Below are positions 8,249 through 16,667 of a stretch of DNA of 34,463 nt, in pieces. A program made the position numbers and the translations under genes. The stretch comes from Burkholderiales bacterium. GTDB lineage: Bacteria; Pseudomonadota; Gammaproteobacteria; Burkholderiales; Casimicrobiaceae. Under the pieces are notes generated by a model. It was not told the origin of the DNA, made no database searches, and saw only the letters and a list, made by a program, of their open reading frames with translations. How positions within the stretch are numbered: position 1 is the first letter of the stretch; every line of letters starts with the position of its first letter. The stretch lies in assembly GCA_017880805.1 (NCBI GenBank), contig JADGRP010000178.1:1-34463 (forward strand), written 5' to 3'.

Positions 8249-10339
8249 TCACGGAAGGTCGTCGAGCGCCTTCCGGGTTGCGGCGAGAAGCGCCTCCGCG
8301 CCGACGGGAGCGCCAGTCGCTCGCTTCATCCATAGATCCGGAGCGATGTTCCCCGCGGTGGCCATGCGCTCGAACTCCGGCCCGATGGCTCCTGACTTTT
8401 CCATCTGCTGCTCGATCTGGAAGGCGATCATGTAGCCGACGGGATAGTCGGGGAGGTAGAGCATCGAGTCGATCATGTGTGAGTAGACGGCGAGCAGCAC
8501 CACGTCCTTCGTGCCGAATACGCCCGCGTAATAGCGGTTCCACACGTCTTTCGCGATGGCGATCGTGGCGACCTTCAGCTCGGCCGGTGACGCGTCGGGA
8601 TGCTCGTACATCCAGTGCCAGACGCCTATGTCCACCAGTGCCACGCCGGAGATTTCGTAGCATGACCAGAAGTCGTTGAGCGTCTTCATCGCCCGCGTCT
8701 CTGCCGTGGGCTTCGAGAGGGCCAGCAGCTCGAGATCGTGTCCCTGGAAGACGAACGCCAGGGCCTCGGTGAACGCATTGTTCGGCACGCCCTGGAGAAG
8801 GGTGTGGTCGATCGTGTTCAGCGAGAACGTCTGCTCGACGTTGTGTCCCATCTCATGGACGGCGATGTTGAAGCCCTTGTAGTTCATCCCATCCTTCTCG
8901 ACGCGCGTTCGCAGATGAGCCTTGTCGTCTCGCCGCTGCGCGCCCATGGCGTGGCCGGAACCCCGCGCGGGGTCGACCACGATGTTCGCGGCCAGCATCG
9001 AAGCCCTCTCCCGGGAGAAGCCGAGCTGCGCGAGCATGGCGGGGATGCCCTTCTGGTACGCCTCCGCCGTGGGGTATCTCTTGCGCACGATCTCGTCGAG
9101 TTGCGCCTCCGTATATTCGCCGCGCGCGCGGAATCCGTCGTACCAGATGTCGAACGGCTCGAGCTTCCGGCCGAGCCGCTTTTGCACGAGCTTCGCGACG
9201 CGCGGAACCTCAGCGGATGCGAGAACGTCTTCCAGCATTTTCTTGACGCGGGTTTCGGGGATCTGGCGGTCTTCCTCGAAGCGGCGCGCAATCAGCGTCG
9301 GCGCGGAAGGGGACCACGCGTCGACCTGCTGCTGTGCGCGGAACACGGCAAGGAGTTTGGCGTAGCGCGTGTCGGGCTCCGGTTCGTTGCCCGGCTTTTT
9401 TCCTGACGGAGCCGGGAGGTTGGAGTCCTTGTCCGTCGTGGCGCGCACTTCGTTGGTCACCGGATTCCAGTCGAGCTGCGGGTTGTCCACCACGGAATCG
9501 GGGATCGTTTGCGTCACGATCCGCTCCATCACCTTCATGATGGCGCGTTGCTTGGCCAGCCCGTTTTTCGGATCGGTGTAATCGGCCTTAATCTCGTCGC
9601 GTAGGTTCCAATGCGACAGCAGGCGAAGCTTCGGCGGAAACAGGCGCGTCCCGTTCGAATCCACGACGTGGTGCATCCAGATGTTGTACCCGGCGATGTA
9701 CTGCGCGGCGTCGGCGTATGCCTTGGCGTTGGCGAGGTTCACCGCGGCGGGAATCCGCTTCGAGAATCTCTCCGCCAGGCGCGCTTCGGCCCACTCGCGG
9801 CGTGTCCAGGACTCGCCCTTTTCCGACCGTTCGTCGAGGGACGTGAGGGGGAAATTGAGCAGGATCACGAAAGCGAGCTTGTTGGCGAACAGGTCGTCGC
9901 TCACGTGAGCGCCGGGATCGTAGGCCGCGAGGGTCTCGTCGAAGGGCCGGATCGGTCCAATGTCCAGGTCCGACTGACGCCGGAAGTCGCGGCCAATCTC
10001 GTGCAGATACCCGTCGAGGGACTCGAACACGAACTCCATCCGTGCGAAGAGCGCGTCGCGCGCAACCGCGTCCCCCGCGTAATTCTCGCGAACGAACGAG
10101 GCGAGCGCCGCTGCGTCGCCGTCTCCCTTGCCGGCGTTGCCCGCCTCGTCTTGCCGCCAGAACTTCGCGACCTGCGCGAGCCCGCGCGCGATCCGCGCGC
10201 GCTCGGCTTCGCCGTACTTCGCGACCAGGTCCTGTTCGAGTGCGGTCATCGGATCGGTTCTCCCCGGGAATTGCGCGCATGCGAACGCCGGGAAGCAACC
10301 CAGCACTAGCACGAAAACGCATAGACGTGGAATGGACAT
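8249..10339 (-). CDS. Exported gluzincin zinc metallopeptidase (M2/M3-like, HEMGH)
   Basis: With the start at 10339 the protein is 696 residues and opens with a signal peptide (hydrophobic stretch to about 20, probable cleavage after ACA). An upstream extension to 10549 is arginine-rich and probably not translated. The zinc site is VHEMGH at 494-499, with the likely third ligand E525 in AFTEALAFVFQ about 26 residues later, the spacing of gluzincins such as M2 (ACE) and M3 peptidases. The long N-terminal helical part also fits those folds. It would act in the periplasm or outside; substrate unknown. No clear Shine-Dalgarno precedes the ATG. It stands alone: 114 bp separate it from the downstream GGDEF-EAL gene. 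Confidence 0.82.
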   Translation of the reverse strand: MSIPRLCVFVLVLGCFPAFACAQFPGRTDPMTALEQDLVAKYGEAERARIARGLAQVAKFWRQDEAGNAGKGDGDAAALASFVRENYAGDAVARDALFARMEFVFESLDGYLHEIGRDFRRQSDLDIGPIRPFDETLAAYDPGAHVSDDLFANKLAFVILLNFPLTSLDERSEKGESWTRREWAEARLAERFSKRIPAAVNLANAKAYADAAQYIAGYNIWMHHVVDSNGTRLFPPKLRLLSHWNLRDEIKADYTDPKNGLAKQRAIMKVMERIVTQTIPDSVVDNPQLDWNPVTNEVRATTDKDSNLPAPSGKKPGNEPEPDTRYAKLLAVFRAQQQVDAWSPSAPTLIARRFEEDRQIPETRVKKMLEDVLASAEVPRVAKLVQKRLGRKLEPFDIWYDGFRARGEYTEAQLDEIVRKRYPTAEAYQKGIPAMLAQLGFSRERASMLAANIVVDPARGSGHAMGAQRRDDKAHLRTRVEKDGMNYKGFNIAVHEMGHNVEQTFSLNTIDHTLLQGVPNNAFTEALAFVFQGHDLELLALSKPTAETRAMKTLNDFWSCYEISGVALVDIGVWHWMYEHPDASPAELKVATIAIAKDVWNRYYAGVFGTKDVVLLAVYSHMIDSMLYLPDYPVGYMIAFQIEQQMEKSGAIGPEFERMATAGNIAPDLWMKRATGAPVGAEALLAATRKALDDLP

Positions 10340-10378
10340 GCGGCGGAGAATAGCAGCTTGCATCCAACGGACAAGCCC

Positions 10379-10573
10379 ATGAAGACGAACAAACCCGCTG
10401 CAAAACCCGATCCCCAGCACGGCGCGCCTGCGGTCGATCCGAATCTCGGACATCATCCTCCCGCCCCGGCGGCGCCGGACCCGGCGCCGCCGCATTCCGG
10501 TGCCAAAGGTCAGGATCAGCCGCGCGTGCGTCCGCGAATCAGCGAACACGGCCGCGGACGAAGTCCGAAGTAA
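10379..10573 (+). CDS. Possible small proline-rich protein
   Basis: A 64-codon frame, divergent from the peptidase gene and starting 40 bp from its ATG. The product is hydrophilic and disordered in appearance: lysine/proline-rich at the start, then HHPPAPAAPDPAPPHSG, then a basic tail ending GRGRSPK. There is no recognisable domain. A GGA lies about 8 nt before the ATG. High GC makes such frames common by chance, so this is a tentative call. Confidence 0.35.
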   Translation: MKTNKPAAKPDPQHGAPAVDPNLGHHPPAPAAPDPAPPHSGAKGQDQPRVRPRISEHGRGRSPK

Positions 10574-10705
10574 CGAACCGTTCAGGAGCTGCTTGCGGCA
10601 TCGCCGGCGAAAGTCGAGCGATTGCGGAGCCTTGGGTCGGCGTCGAAACGCCGGCGCCTTTGTGGACCTTCCGGAGCGCGACGGGGGAAATCGGCTTCGT
10701 GCGCT

Positions 10706-12532
10706 TCAGAGCAGCGGGACTACCTTGACCACTTCCTCAGGCGTCGTGAATCCCTGAGCGATTTTCATCGCGCCGGAAACACGCAGCGGCTTCATGCCTT
10801 CTTTGTAAGCGAGATCCCGGATCATGGCGTCGTCCGACGCCGAATGGATCAAATGCCGCAGCGGTGCCGTGAGCGTCATGATTTCGTATAAGCCTATCCG
10901 GCCGTAGTAACCGGTCATCCGGCACTCCAGGCAGCCCGCGGCGGTCTGCACTTGCTGCGGCAAATCCGCGACGAATGGCGCCGTCAGCATTCGCCACGTC
11001 TCCTCATCCGGCGGGTCGCCTGCCTTCTTGCAATGCGGACAGAGCGTACGCACCAGGCGTTGGGCCATGACTCCGATCACGGTCGAATTGATCAGGTACG
11101 GTGGAACGCCGAGATCGAGCAAGCGGGTGATCGCGGTTGGCGCATCGTTGGTGTGCAGCGACGAGAGCACCAGATGACCGGTAAGCGCCGCCTGTACCGC
11201 CATGTCGGCGGTGTCGCGGTCCCGGATCTCGCCCACCATGATGATGTCCGGGTCCTGACGCAAGAGCGTGCGCACGCCGCTGGCGAAGTCGACTCCGATC
11301 GCGGGCTGCACCTGCATCTGGTTGAATTCGGGTGCGATCATCTCGATCGGGTCCTCGATCGAGCAGACGTTGACCTCGGGCGTCGCAAGAATCTTCATCG
11401 TCGAGTACAGCGTCGTCGTCTTGCCCGAACCGGTCGGCCCGGTGACCAGGATGATGCCGTAAGGCTCCTTGATCATCTTTTCCCAGCGTTCGCGATCCTC
11501 GCCGGCGAAGCCAAGTTCCTCGAAGTCGCGCACCAGCACGTCGGGCGTAAAAATGCGCATCACCACTTTTTCGCCGAACGCCGTCGGCATGGTCGAGATC
11601 CGAAGCTCGATTTCCGTTCCATCGGGAGAGATGGTCTTGATGCGGCCGTCCTGCGGTCGCCGCTTTTCGACGATCTCCATCCGTGCCAGCAACTTGATGC
11701 GGCTGGTCATCGCGATCAGAACCGGATTCGGAATCACGTACACCTGATGCAGGACGCCGTCGATGCGAAACCGTACGACACCGGCGTCGCGCCGGGGCTC
11801 GATGTGTATGTCGGACGCGCGCTGCTCGAAGGCGTACTGCCACAGCCAGTCGACGATGTGGACGACGTGCTGATCGTTCGCGTCGAGCTGCCCGTGCTTG
11901 CCCAGCTCGACGAGCTGCTCGAAGTTGCGCGCCAGCGAGATGTCGCCCTTCGACGTCTCCTGGGCCTTTTTCATCGACCGGGCGAGATTGAAGAACTCGC
12001 CCAGGTAGCGTCGGATATCCTGCGGATTGGCGAACACGAACTTGATTCGCAGGCGGAGGATCTGCTCGAGCTCGTCCGCCCACGAGCGCACGAACGGCTC
12101 GCTCGTCGCCACCGTGAGGATGCCGCCGCCGACGTTGACCGGCAGAATGCGGTAGCGCTCCGCGTAAGCGTTGGACATGGTCGCGGTGACCGCGACCAGA
12201 TCGATCTTCAGCGGATCGATGTGCTGATACGGAACGCCCAGCTTGCCGGCAAGCCATTCGACCAGCGCATCGAGCGTCAGCACTTTGCGCGGCGGCGCCA
12301 GCGCATGCCATTTCTGGTCGGCGATCAATTCGAGTGGAGTCTCGAAGCGCTGCGTGCGCGAGCGAGCGAGCTTTTCCGCGTCCGCCGCGGACACCAGCCC
12401 GTCGACCAGCATCAGCTTGAGAATGTCCTCCAACCGAAGTCGGCGGTCCGGCACCTTCGTGACACGCGTCTTAGCGCCCTCGGCGGCGGTAGCGCCAGGT
12501 GCGCTCGGCGTGTTTATCGGATTCGCGGCCAT
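10706..12532 (-). CDS. PilB/GspE-family type IV pilus or type II secretion assembly ATPase
   Basis: The 608-residue protein has the full layout of PilB/GspE ATPases: an N-terminal MshEN-like domain (about 35-185), an N2 domain with ASDIHIEPR (239-247), Walker A GPTGSGKTT (365-373), an Asp box SIEDPIEM, Walker B DIIMVGEIRD (429-438), the His box LHTNDA and a zinc tetracysteine site (C498, C501, C534, C537). Such hexameric ATPases sit on the inner face of the membrane and drive pilin or pseudopilin extension. No pilC, pilD, gspF or pilin gene is in the window, so this is a solitary copy whose machine is elsewhere. It lies alone on the minus strand; a TATAGT sits just before its ATG on that strand. 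Confidence 0.93.
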   Translation of the reverse strand: MAANPINTPSAPGATAAEGAKTRVTKVPDRRLRLEDILKLMLVDGLVSAADAEKLARSRTQRFETPLELIADQKWHALAPPRKVLTLDALVEWLAGKLGVPYQHIDPLKIDLVAVTATMSNAYAERYRILPVNVGGGILTVATSEPFVRSWADELEQILRLRIKFVFANPQDIRRYLGEFFNLARSMKKAQETSKGDISLARNFEQLVELGKHGQLDANDQHVVHIVDWLWQYAFEQRASDIHIEPRRDAGVVRFRIDGVLHQVYVIPNPVLIAMTSRIKLLARMEIVEKRRPQDGRIKTISPDGTEIELRISTMPTAFGEKVVMRIFTPDVLVRDFEELGFAGEDRERWEKMIKEPYGIILVTGPTGSGKTTTLYSTMKILATPEVNVCSIEDPIEMIAPEFNQMQVQPAIGVDFASGVRTLLRQDPDIIMVGEIRDRDTADMAVQAALTGHLVLSSLHTNDAPTAITRLLDLGVPPYLINSTVIGVMAQRLVRTLCPHCKKAGDPPDEETWRMLTAPFVADLPQQVQTAAGCLECRMTGYYGRIGLYEIMTLTAPLRHLIHSASDDAMIRDLAYKEGMKPLRVSGAMKIAQGFTTPEEVVKVVPLL

Positions 12533-12638
12533 CCCGCTACTATAAACCGAAGCGGAGGCATGCGACAGCGTTGCTATACTGGCTTGCGCGCACTGCGTCC
12601 GTGATCCGGAAGGCCATTTTGCGCACGAAGAGCTGCCG

Positions 12639-13148
12639 ATGACTACGCTTCATGCCGTCCTCGCCGACATCACGACCCTCGATGTCGACGCAATCGTCAA
12701 CGCGGCCAACCAAACACTGCTGGGAGGAGGAGGCGTCGATGGCGCGATCCACCGTGCGGCAGGGCCCGATTTGCTCGCCGCATGCCGAGGACTTGGCGGG
12801 TGCGACACCGGCGATGCGAAAATCTCCGGCGGTTACCGCCTTGTCGCATCGCATGTCATTCACACCGTTGGACCGATATGGCATCACGGCGCCGACGGCG
12901 AGCCGGAACTGCTGGCGCGCTGCTATCGCCGTTCGCTCGAGCTCGCCGTCGCGCATCGGCTTACATCGATCGCGTTTCCTGCAATCAGCTGCGGCGCATA
13001 TGGTTACCCGCTGCATCTTGCGGTACCGATCGCGGTCCACGCCGTGCGCAACTTCGATGCGCTCGATGCGCTCGAACGCGTGGTTTTCGCATGCGTGAGT
13101 CCCGAGGTGCACCACGCGTATGAGGCGGCACTGGGCGCGTCGCACTAG
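12639..13148 (+). CDS. Macro-domain protein, O-acetyl-ADP-ribose deacetylase type (YmdB/MacroD-like)
   Basis: The 169-residue protein is a single macro domain. The ADP-ribose-binding signature [26 protein letters not shown] begins at residue 17, with the [10 protein letters not shown] strand before it and the phosphate-binding loop [13 protein letters not shown] at about 112-124. MacroD-type enzymes hydrolyse O-acetyl-ADP-ribose and remove mono-ADP-ribose from proteins. Normal length for the family. AAGAG precedes the ATG. A TATACT hexamer at 12575-12580 is a possible -10 box. The stop is 5 bp from the stop of the converging pncB, so the two transcripts should overlap unless terminated inside the genes. 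Confidence 0.93.
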   Translation: MTTLHAVLADITTLDVDAIVNAANQTLLGGGGVDGAIHRAAGPDLLAACRGLGGCDTGDAKISGGYRLVASHVIHTVGPIWHHGADGEPELLARCYRRSLELAVAHRLTSIAFPAISCGAYGYPLHLAVPIAVHAVRNFDALDALERVVFACVSPEVHHAYEAALGASH

Positions 13149-13153
13149 TGACC

Positions 13154-14377
13154 TTACTCCGCGTCGACGCCTTCTTCGCGTGACTCCCCAGGCGATTTTG
13201 GCACTGCCTCGGGAACTTGGAACACCTCGCGCAGATAGGCGACGTACGAGGGATCGTAATCCATCGCTTTCGACGGCTCGTCGCTGATCTTGGCCACGGG
13301 CTGCCCGTTGCATCGCGTCATCTTGATGACGATCTGCAACGGCTCGTACCCCACGTCATTGGTCAAGTTGGTGCCGATGCCAAAGGCGGTCTGACTGCGC
13401 CCCCTGAAATACTCGAACAGCCGCACCGCCAGCGGCACGTTGAGCGCGTCCGAAAACACCATGGTCTTGGTTCTCGGGTCGATACGCATCCTGGCGTAGT
13501 GCGCGATGAGCTTCTCGCCCCATTCGAAAGGATCGCCCGAGTCGTGGCGCACGCCGTCGAACAGCTTGCAAAAGAAAAGATCGAAGTCGCGCAGAAACGC
13601 TTCCATCCCGCACACGTCGGACAGCGCGATACCGAGGTCGCCTCGATACTCGCGCGCCCAGGTGTTGAACGCGAAGACCTGCGAATCGCGCAGCCTCGGC
13701 CCGACCGCCTGACATGCCTGCAGGTACTCGTGCGCCATCGTGCCTAGCGGCGTGAGTCCGTGCTCCAGCGCAAAGTAGACGTTGCTGGTGCCGACGAATT
13801 TCGAGCCGATGCCCTTCTTGAGCGCGAGTATCACTTCCTCCTGCCAGGCTCCGGAAAAGCGCCGACGCGTGCCGTAGTCGGCGACGCGAAACTCCGGGTC
13901 AGGGACGGCGTTGATTTGTTCGATCTTTGCGGTCAGACGCCGGCGTCCTTCGGCAAAATCCGGTCGCGGCTGCGTGTTGCGAAAGTAGACCTCGCTGACG
14001 ATCGCCAGCACCGGTACTTCGAACAATATGGTGTGCAGCCAGGGCCCGATGATTGTAATCTCGATTTCGTTGGACGATGTCGCGGAGCGCCTGACGTCGA
14101 CGAAGCGATCCTGCAGATGAAACAGGCCGAGCAGATCGACAAAGTCGCTCTTGAGAAAACGCCAGCCGCGTAAGTACTCGAGCTCGCGCCGGACAAAGCG
14201 CAAGCCGCAGAGGCCGGAAAGCTCGCGCTCGATCTCGGCAATATAAGGCGTCAGATCGACGTCGGGCGTGCGGCATTTGAACCGGTACTCGACCTGCGCT
14301 TCCGGGAAATGATGCAGCACGACCTGCATCATGGTGAACTTGTACAGGTCGGTGTCGAGCAGCGACTTAATGATCAT
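13154..14377 (-). CDS. pncB: Nicotinate phosphoribosyltransferase
   Basis: The 407-residue enzyme makes nicotinate mononucleotide from nicotinate and PRPP with ATP, the first step of NAD salvage from nicotinate. Diagnostic segments are the N-terminal [21 protein letters not shown], the catalytic-His region [28 protein letters not shown], and the phosphate site [16 protein letters not shown] with FSDALN and [10 protein letters not shown] downstream. Length is usual for PncB. The extreme C-terminus is acidic and variable. It converges on the macro-domain gene and diverges from corA; the leader carries a hairpin and a mirrored site described separately. No strong Shine-Dalgarno is seen. Confidence 0.96.
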   Translation of the reverse strand: MIIKSLLDTDLYKFTMMQVVLHHFPEAQVEYRFKCRTPDVDLTPYIAEIERELSGLCGLRFVRRELEYLRGWRFLKSDFVDLLGLFHLQDRFVDVRRSATSSNEIEITIIGPWLHTILFEVPVLAIVSEVYFRNTQPRPDFAEGRRRLTAKIEQINAVPDPEFRVADYGTRRRFSGAWQEEVILALKKGIGSKFVGTSNVYFALEHGLTPLGTMAHEYLQACQAVGPRLRDSQVFAFNTWAREYRGDLGIALSDVCGMEAFLRDFDLFFCKLFDGVRHDSGDPFEWGEKLIAHYARMRIDPRTKTMVFSDALNVPLAVRLFEYFRGRSQTAFGIGTNLTNDVGYEPLQIVIKMTRCNGQPVAKISDEPSKAMDYDPSYVAYLREVFQVPEAVPKSPGESREEGVDAE

Positions 14378-14395
14378 TCGTGGTCACGCGCGGGA

Positions 14396-14420
14396 TGCGT
14401 CCGTCGGCCGAAGGGACGCA
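14396..14420 (-). promoter_or_regulatory. Stem-loop in the pncB leader
   Basis: TGCGTCC (14396-14402) pairs perfectly with GGACGCA (14414-14420) around an 11-nt loop that itself contains the palindrome TCGGCCGA. If the TAACAT at 14422-14427 is the minus-strand -10 element, this hairpin would fall at the very 5' end of the pncB mRNA, 18 nt before the ATG. Function is not known. Confidence 0.4.
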
Positions 14421-14421
14421 C

Positions 14422-14519
14422 ATGTTACCCGGACAGGACGGCTCTCGGCCACCCGACCGCCCGTCTTCGGAACCGGGAGCCAGGCACGGTAGCAATGGAC
14501 GGCGCCGTACGGGTAACAT
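14422..14519. promoter_or_regulatory. Mirrored CGGGTAACAT elements in the divergent pncB-corA spacer
   Basis: ATGTTACCCG at 14422-14431 and CGGGTAACAT at 14510-14519 are exact reverse complements, 78 bp apart. Each reads CGGGTAACAT towards its own gene, ending 24 nt before the corA ATG on one side and 44 nt before the pncB ATG on the other. The TAACAT part could be a -10 hexamer for each gene; no standard -35 box is present. Alternatives are paired sites for one regulator, or the arms of a long hairpin. Confidence 0.5.
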
Positions 14520-14543
14520 CGCCCCTACAACAAGGAGCCGGCC

Positions 14544-15509
14544 ATGCTAGTGAACTGCGTCGCGTACCAGGAGGGCACCAAGCTCAGCGACATTCCGAAA
14601 GAAGAGATCAGCGCGTACGTCAAACGCCCCGACTGTTTCGTCTGGGTCGCGCTCAATCATCCTGAGCCGGCCGAGCTCGAGGAAATGCGCGAGGAGTTCG
14701 GCTTGCACGCGCTGGCCGTCGAAGACGCGCGCCACGGCCACCAGCGGCCGAAGATCGAAGAATATGGAGACTCCTTGTTCGTCGTGCTGCAGACGATCGA
14801 GCTTACCGATGGTGCGCTTCATGCCGGAGAAGTCGACATCTTCGTCGGCCCGAACTACATCCTCTCGGTTCGTTTGCACACTGAGCGCGGATTCTCCGAC
14901 GTTCGCGCACGGTGCGAGCGCGAGCCGCATCTGCTCAAGCACGGTTCCGCGTACGTGTTGTACGCGCTGATGGACACCGTGGTCGATCGCTATTTTCCGA
15001 TCCTCGACGCGTTGGAGTCCGAGCTCGAGAAGATCGAGGAGCAAATCTTCCTGCGCAACACCGCGCGCTCCAACATCGAAGCGCTCTACGCCTTGAAGGG
15101 GAGTCTGATGACCCTCAAGCACGCGGTCGATCCGCTCATGGAAGCGGTCAGCAAACTCTACGGCGGCCGGGTCCCGCAGATTTGTTCCGGCATGGGCGAA
15201 TATTTCCGCGACGTGTTCGACCATCTGCAGCGGCTGCATGCGACGATCGAAGGCATTCGGGACATGCAGACCACCGCCATTCAGGTCAACCTCGGCATGA
15301 TCAGCCTGAACGAGACCGAGGTCACCAAGAAGCTGGCCGCGTGGGCCGCCATTATCGGCGTGCCGACCATGATCGCGGGCATCTACGGGATGAATTTCAA
15401 GAACATGCCCGAGCTCGAGTGGGCGTGGGGCTATCCGGTCTCGGTCGCCATCATGGTCGTGATCGATATCTGGCTTTATTTTCAGTTCAAGAAGACCAAA
15501 TGGCTTTAA
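14544..15509 (+). CDS. corA: CorA-family magnesium/cobalt transport protein
   Basis: The 321-residue protein has the CorA architecture: a long cytoplasmic N-terminal funnel domain (VEDARHGHQRPKIEEY at about residues 58-75), a long helical stalk, and two C-terminal membrane helices with the selectivity motif YGMNF at 281-285. The motif and the short basic tail FKKTKWL are canonical. CorA forms a pentameric channel that takes up Mg2+ and also Co2+ or Ni2+. A strong AAGGAG (14532-14537) lies 6 nt before the ATG. It stops 19 bp before the stop of the converging CDF exporter gene. Confidence 0.96.
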   Translation: MLVNCVAYQEGTKLSDIPKEEISAYVKRPDCFVWVALNHPEPAELEEMREEFGLHALAVEDARHGHQRPKIEEYGDSLFVVLQTIELTDGALHAGEVDIFVGPNYILSVRLHTERGFSDVRARCEREPHLLKHGSAYVLYALMDTVVDRYFPILDALESELEKIEEQIFLRNTARSNIEALYALKGSLMTLKHAVDPLMEAVSKLYGGRVPQICSGMGEYFRDVFDHLQRLHATIEGIRDMQTTAIQVNLGMISLNETEVTKKLAAWAAIIGVPTMIAGIYGMNFKNMPELEWAWGYPVSVAIMVVIDIWLYFQFKKTKWL

Positions 15510-15528
15510 TGCGGGCTCCGAGAGGTTT

Positions 15529-16485
15529 TCAGTGGACGCTAGGCTTGTCGTTGCTCGCCACCGGCGTCACCGGTATGACGCGCTTGCCTGTCGGCGGCTG
15601 ATGCCAGGTCGGCTGCAGCGTAACGTGGTCGATACCATAGCGCTGAGCGAGCAGGCGCTGCGCGGCGGCCAGCGTTTGCGGCCATGCGGCGGCATCGCGA
15701 ACGCGCAGATGTGCCGAAAGCGCCGCGCGGTTGCTGGTCATGTACCAGACGTGCAGATCGTGGACCGCGGCAACGCCGGGTAGGCGCGTCAACGCGCGGC
15801 CAATGTCGTCGTATGAAAGATGCGCCGGCACGCCCTCCATCAGCACCTGGGTCGACGTTCGCAGCAGCATCCAGGTCGAACGCAGAATCAGCGCCGAAAC
15901 GAACAAAGACAGAATCGGATCGATCGGCAGCCATCCCGTAGCGACGATCACGGCCCCGGCGACAACCGCCGCCACCGAGCCCAGCATGTCTCCCAGCACA
16001 TGCAGCAGCGCCGCCCGGCTGTTGAGGCTGTCGTGCCCCGACAAGAGCCACGCGGACGCGATATTGACCACCAGCCCCGCCGCCGCCACGGCGACCACGA
16101 TTCCGCCGACGACAGGGCTCGGCGCCAGCAGGCGCCGTGCGGCCTCGACCGCGATCCAGACGATGACTGCGAGCATGATCAGCGCGTTGATGAACGCGGC
16201 AAGCACTTCGGCGCGCGCATAGCCGTAGCTGGCGCGCCTGGAGGGAGGCCTTTGGGAAACGTGCTGGGCCAGCAGCGCGATCGCCAGCGCGGCACTGTCG
16301 GTGATCATGTGGCCGGCGTCGGACAGCAAGGCGAGCGACCCAGCCATCCACCCCGCCGCCGACTCGATGACCGCAAACCCCACCGTAAGCGCAAGCGCGA
16401 TCCACAGCGCGCGGCGCTCACGCGATGCCGCCGTGCGCGCGCCGTGACGGTGGGGCCCAGGCGCGGCGTGATTATGGGCGCTCAT
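15529..16485 (-). CDS. Cation diffusion facilitator, zinc/cadmium/cobalt exporter (CzcD/ZitB-like)
   Basis: The 318-residue protein has a short His-containing N-terminus (HNHAAPGPHRHG), six membrane segments and a C-terminal cytoplasmic metal-binding domain of about 85 residues. The metal site residues are visible: SDAGHMITD in helix 2 and LHVLGDMLGSV in helix 5, the His/Asp pattern of Zn2+/Cd2+-type CDF proton antiporters. The C-terminal domain starts near the LMEGVPAHL segment and contains VHDLHVWYMTS. It lies downstream of the two-component system on the same strand, but a 182-bp gap with a weak hairpin makes co-transcription uncertain. Confidence 0.94.
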   Translation of the reverse strand: MSAHNHAAPGPHRHGARTAASRERRALWIALALTVGFAVIESAAGWMAGSLALLSDAGHMITDSAALAIALLAQHVSQRPPSRRASYGYARAEVLAAFINALIMLAVIVWIAVEAARRLLAPSPVVGGIVVAVAAAGLVVNIASAWLLSGHDSLNSRAALLHVLGDMLGSVAAVVAGAVIVATGWLPIDPILSLFVSALILRSTWMLLRTSTQVLMEGVPAHLSYDDIGRALTRLPGVAAVHDLHVWYMTSNRAALSAHLRVRDAAAWPQTLAAAQRLLAQRYGIDHVTLQPTWHQPPTGKRVIPVTPVASNDKPSVH

Positions 16486-16667
16486 TCCGTGTGGACTCCT
16501 GTTCGAGGCAGGCGGCGCGAGAAGCGGCCAAGCGGGTCAGACACGGCCGCGCAATGCTTCGCGCTACGTCGTCGAAAACAGGCCGTCCTGCGCATCGTCG
16601 CAGATTAAACCAAGCGCGGCCGCTTTCCAATCGCCGCGGGGAGGTGTGCCGCCCGGGGATGGCGCGG

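Noticed and set aside
10340-10549. 70-codon N-terminal extension of the HEMGH peptidase
   Set aside because: Very arginine-rich, it would bury the signal peptide that starts at 10339, and it overlaps the divergent small frame.
10952-12604. 550-codon plus-strand open frame opposite the PilB-like ATPase gene
   Set aside because: It is antisense to a gene with full ATPase motifs, has no recognisable domain, and reads as the mirror of GC-rich codons.
16486-16667. Possible terminator hairpin AAGCG/CGCTT between the response regulator and the CDF gene
   Set aside because: Only a 5-bp stem and no clean T-run, too weak to list as a terminator.
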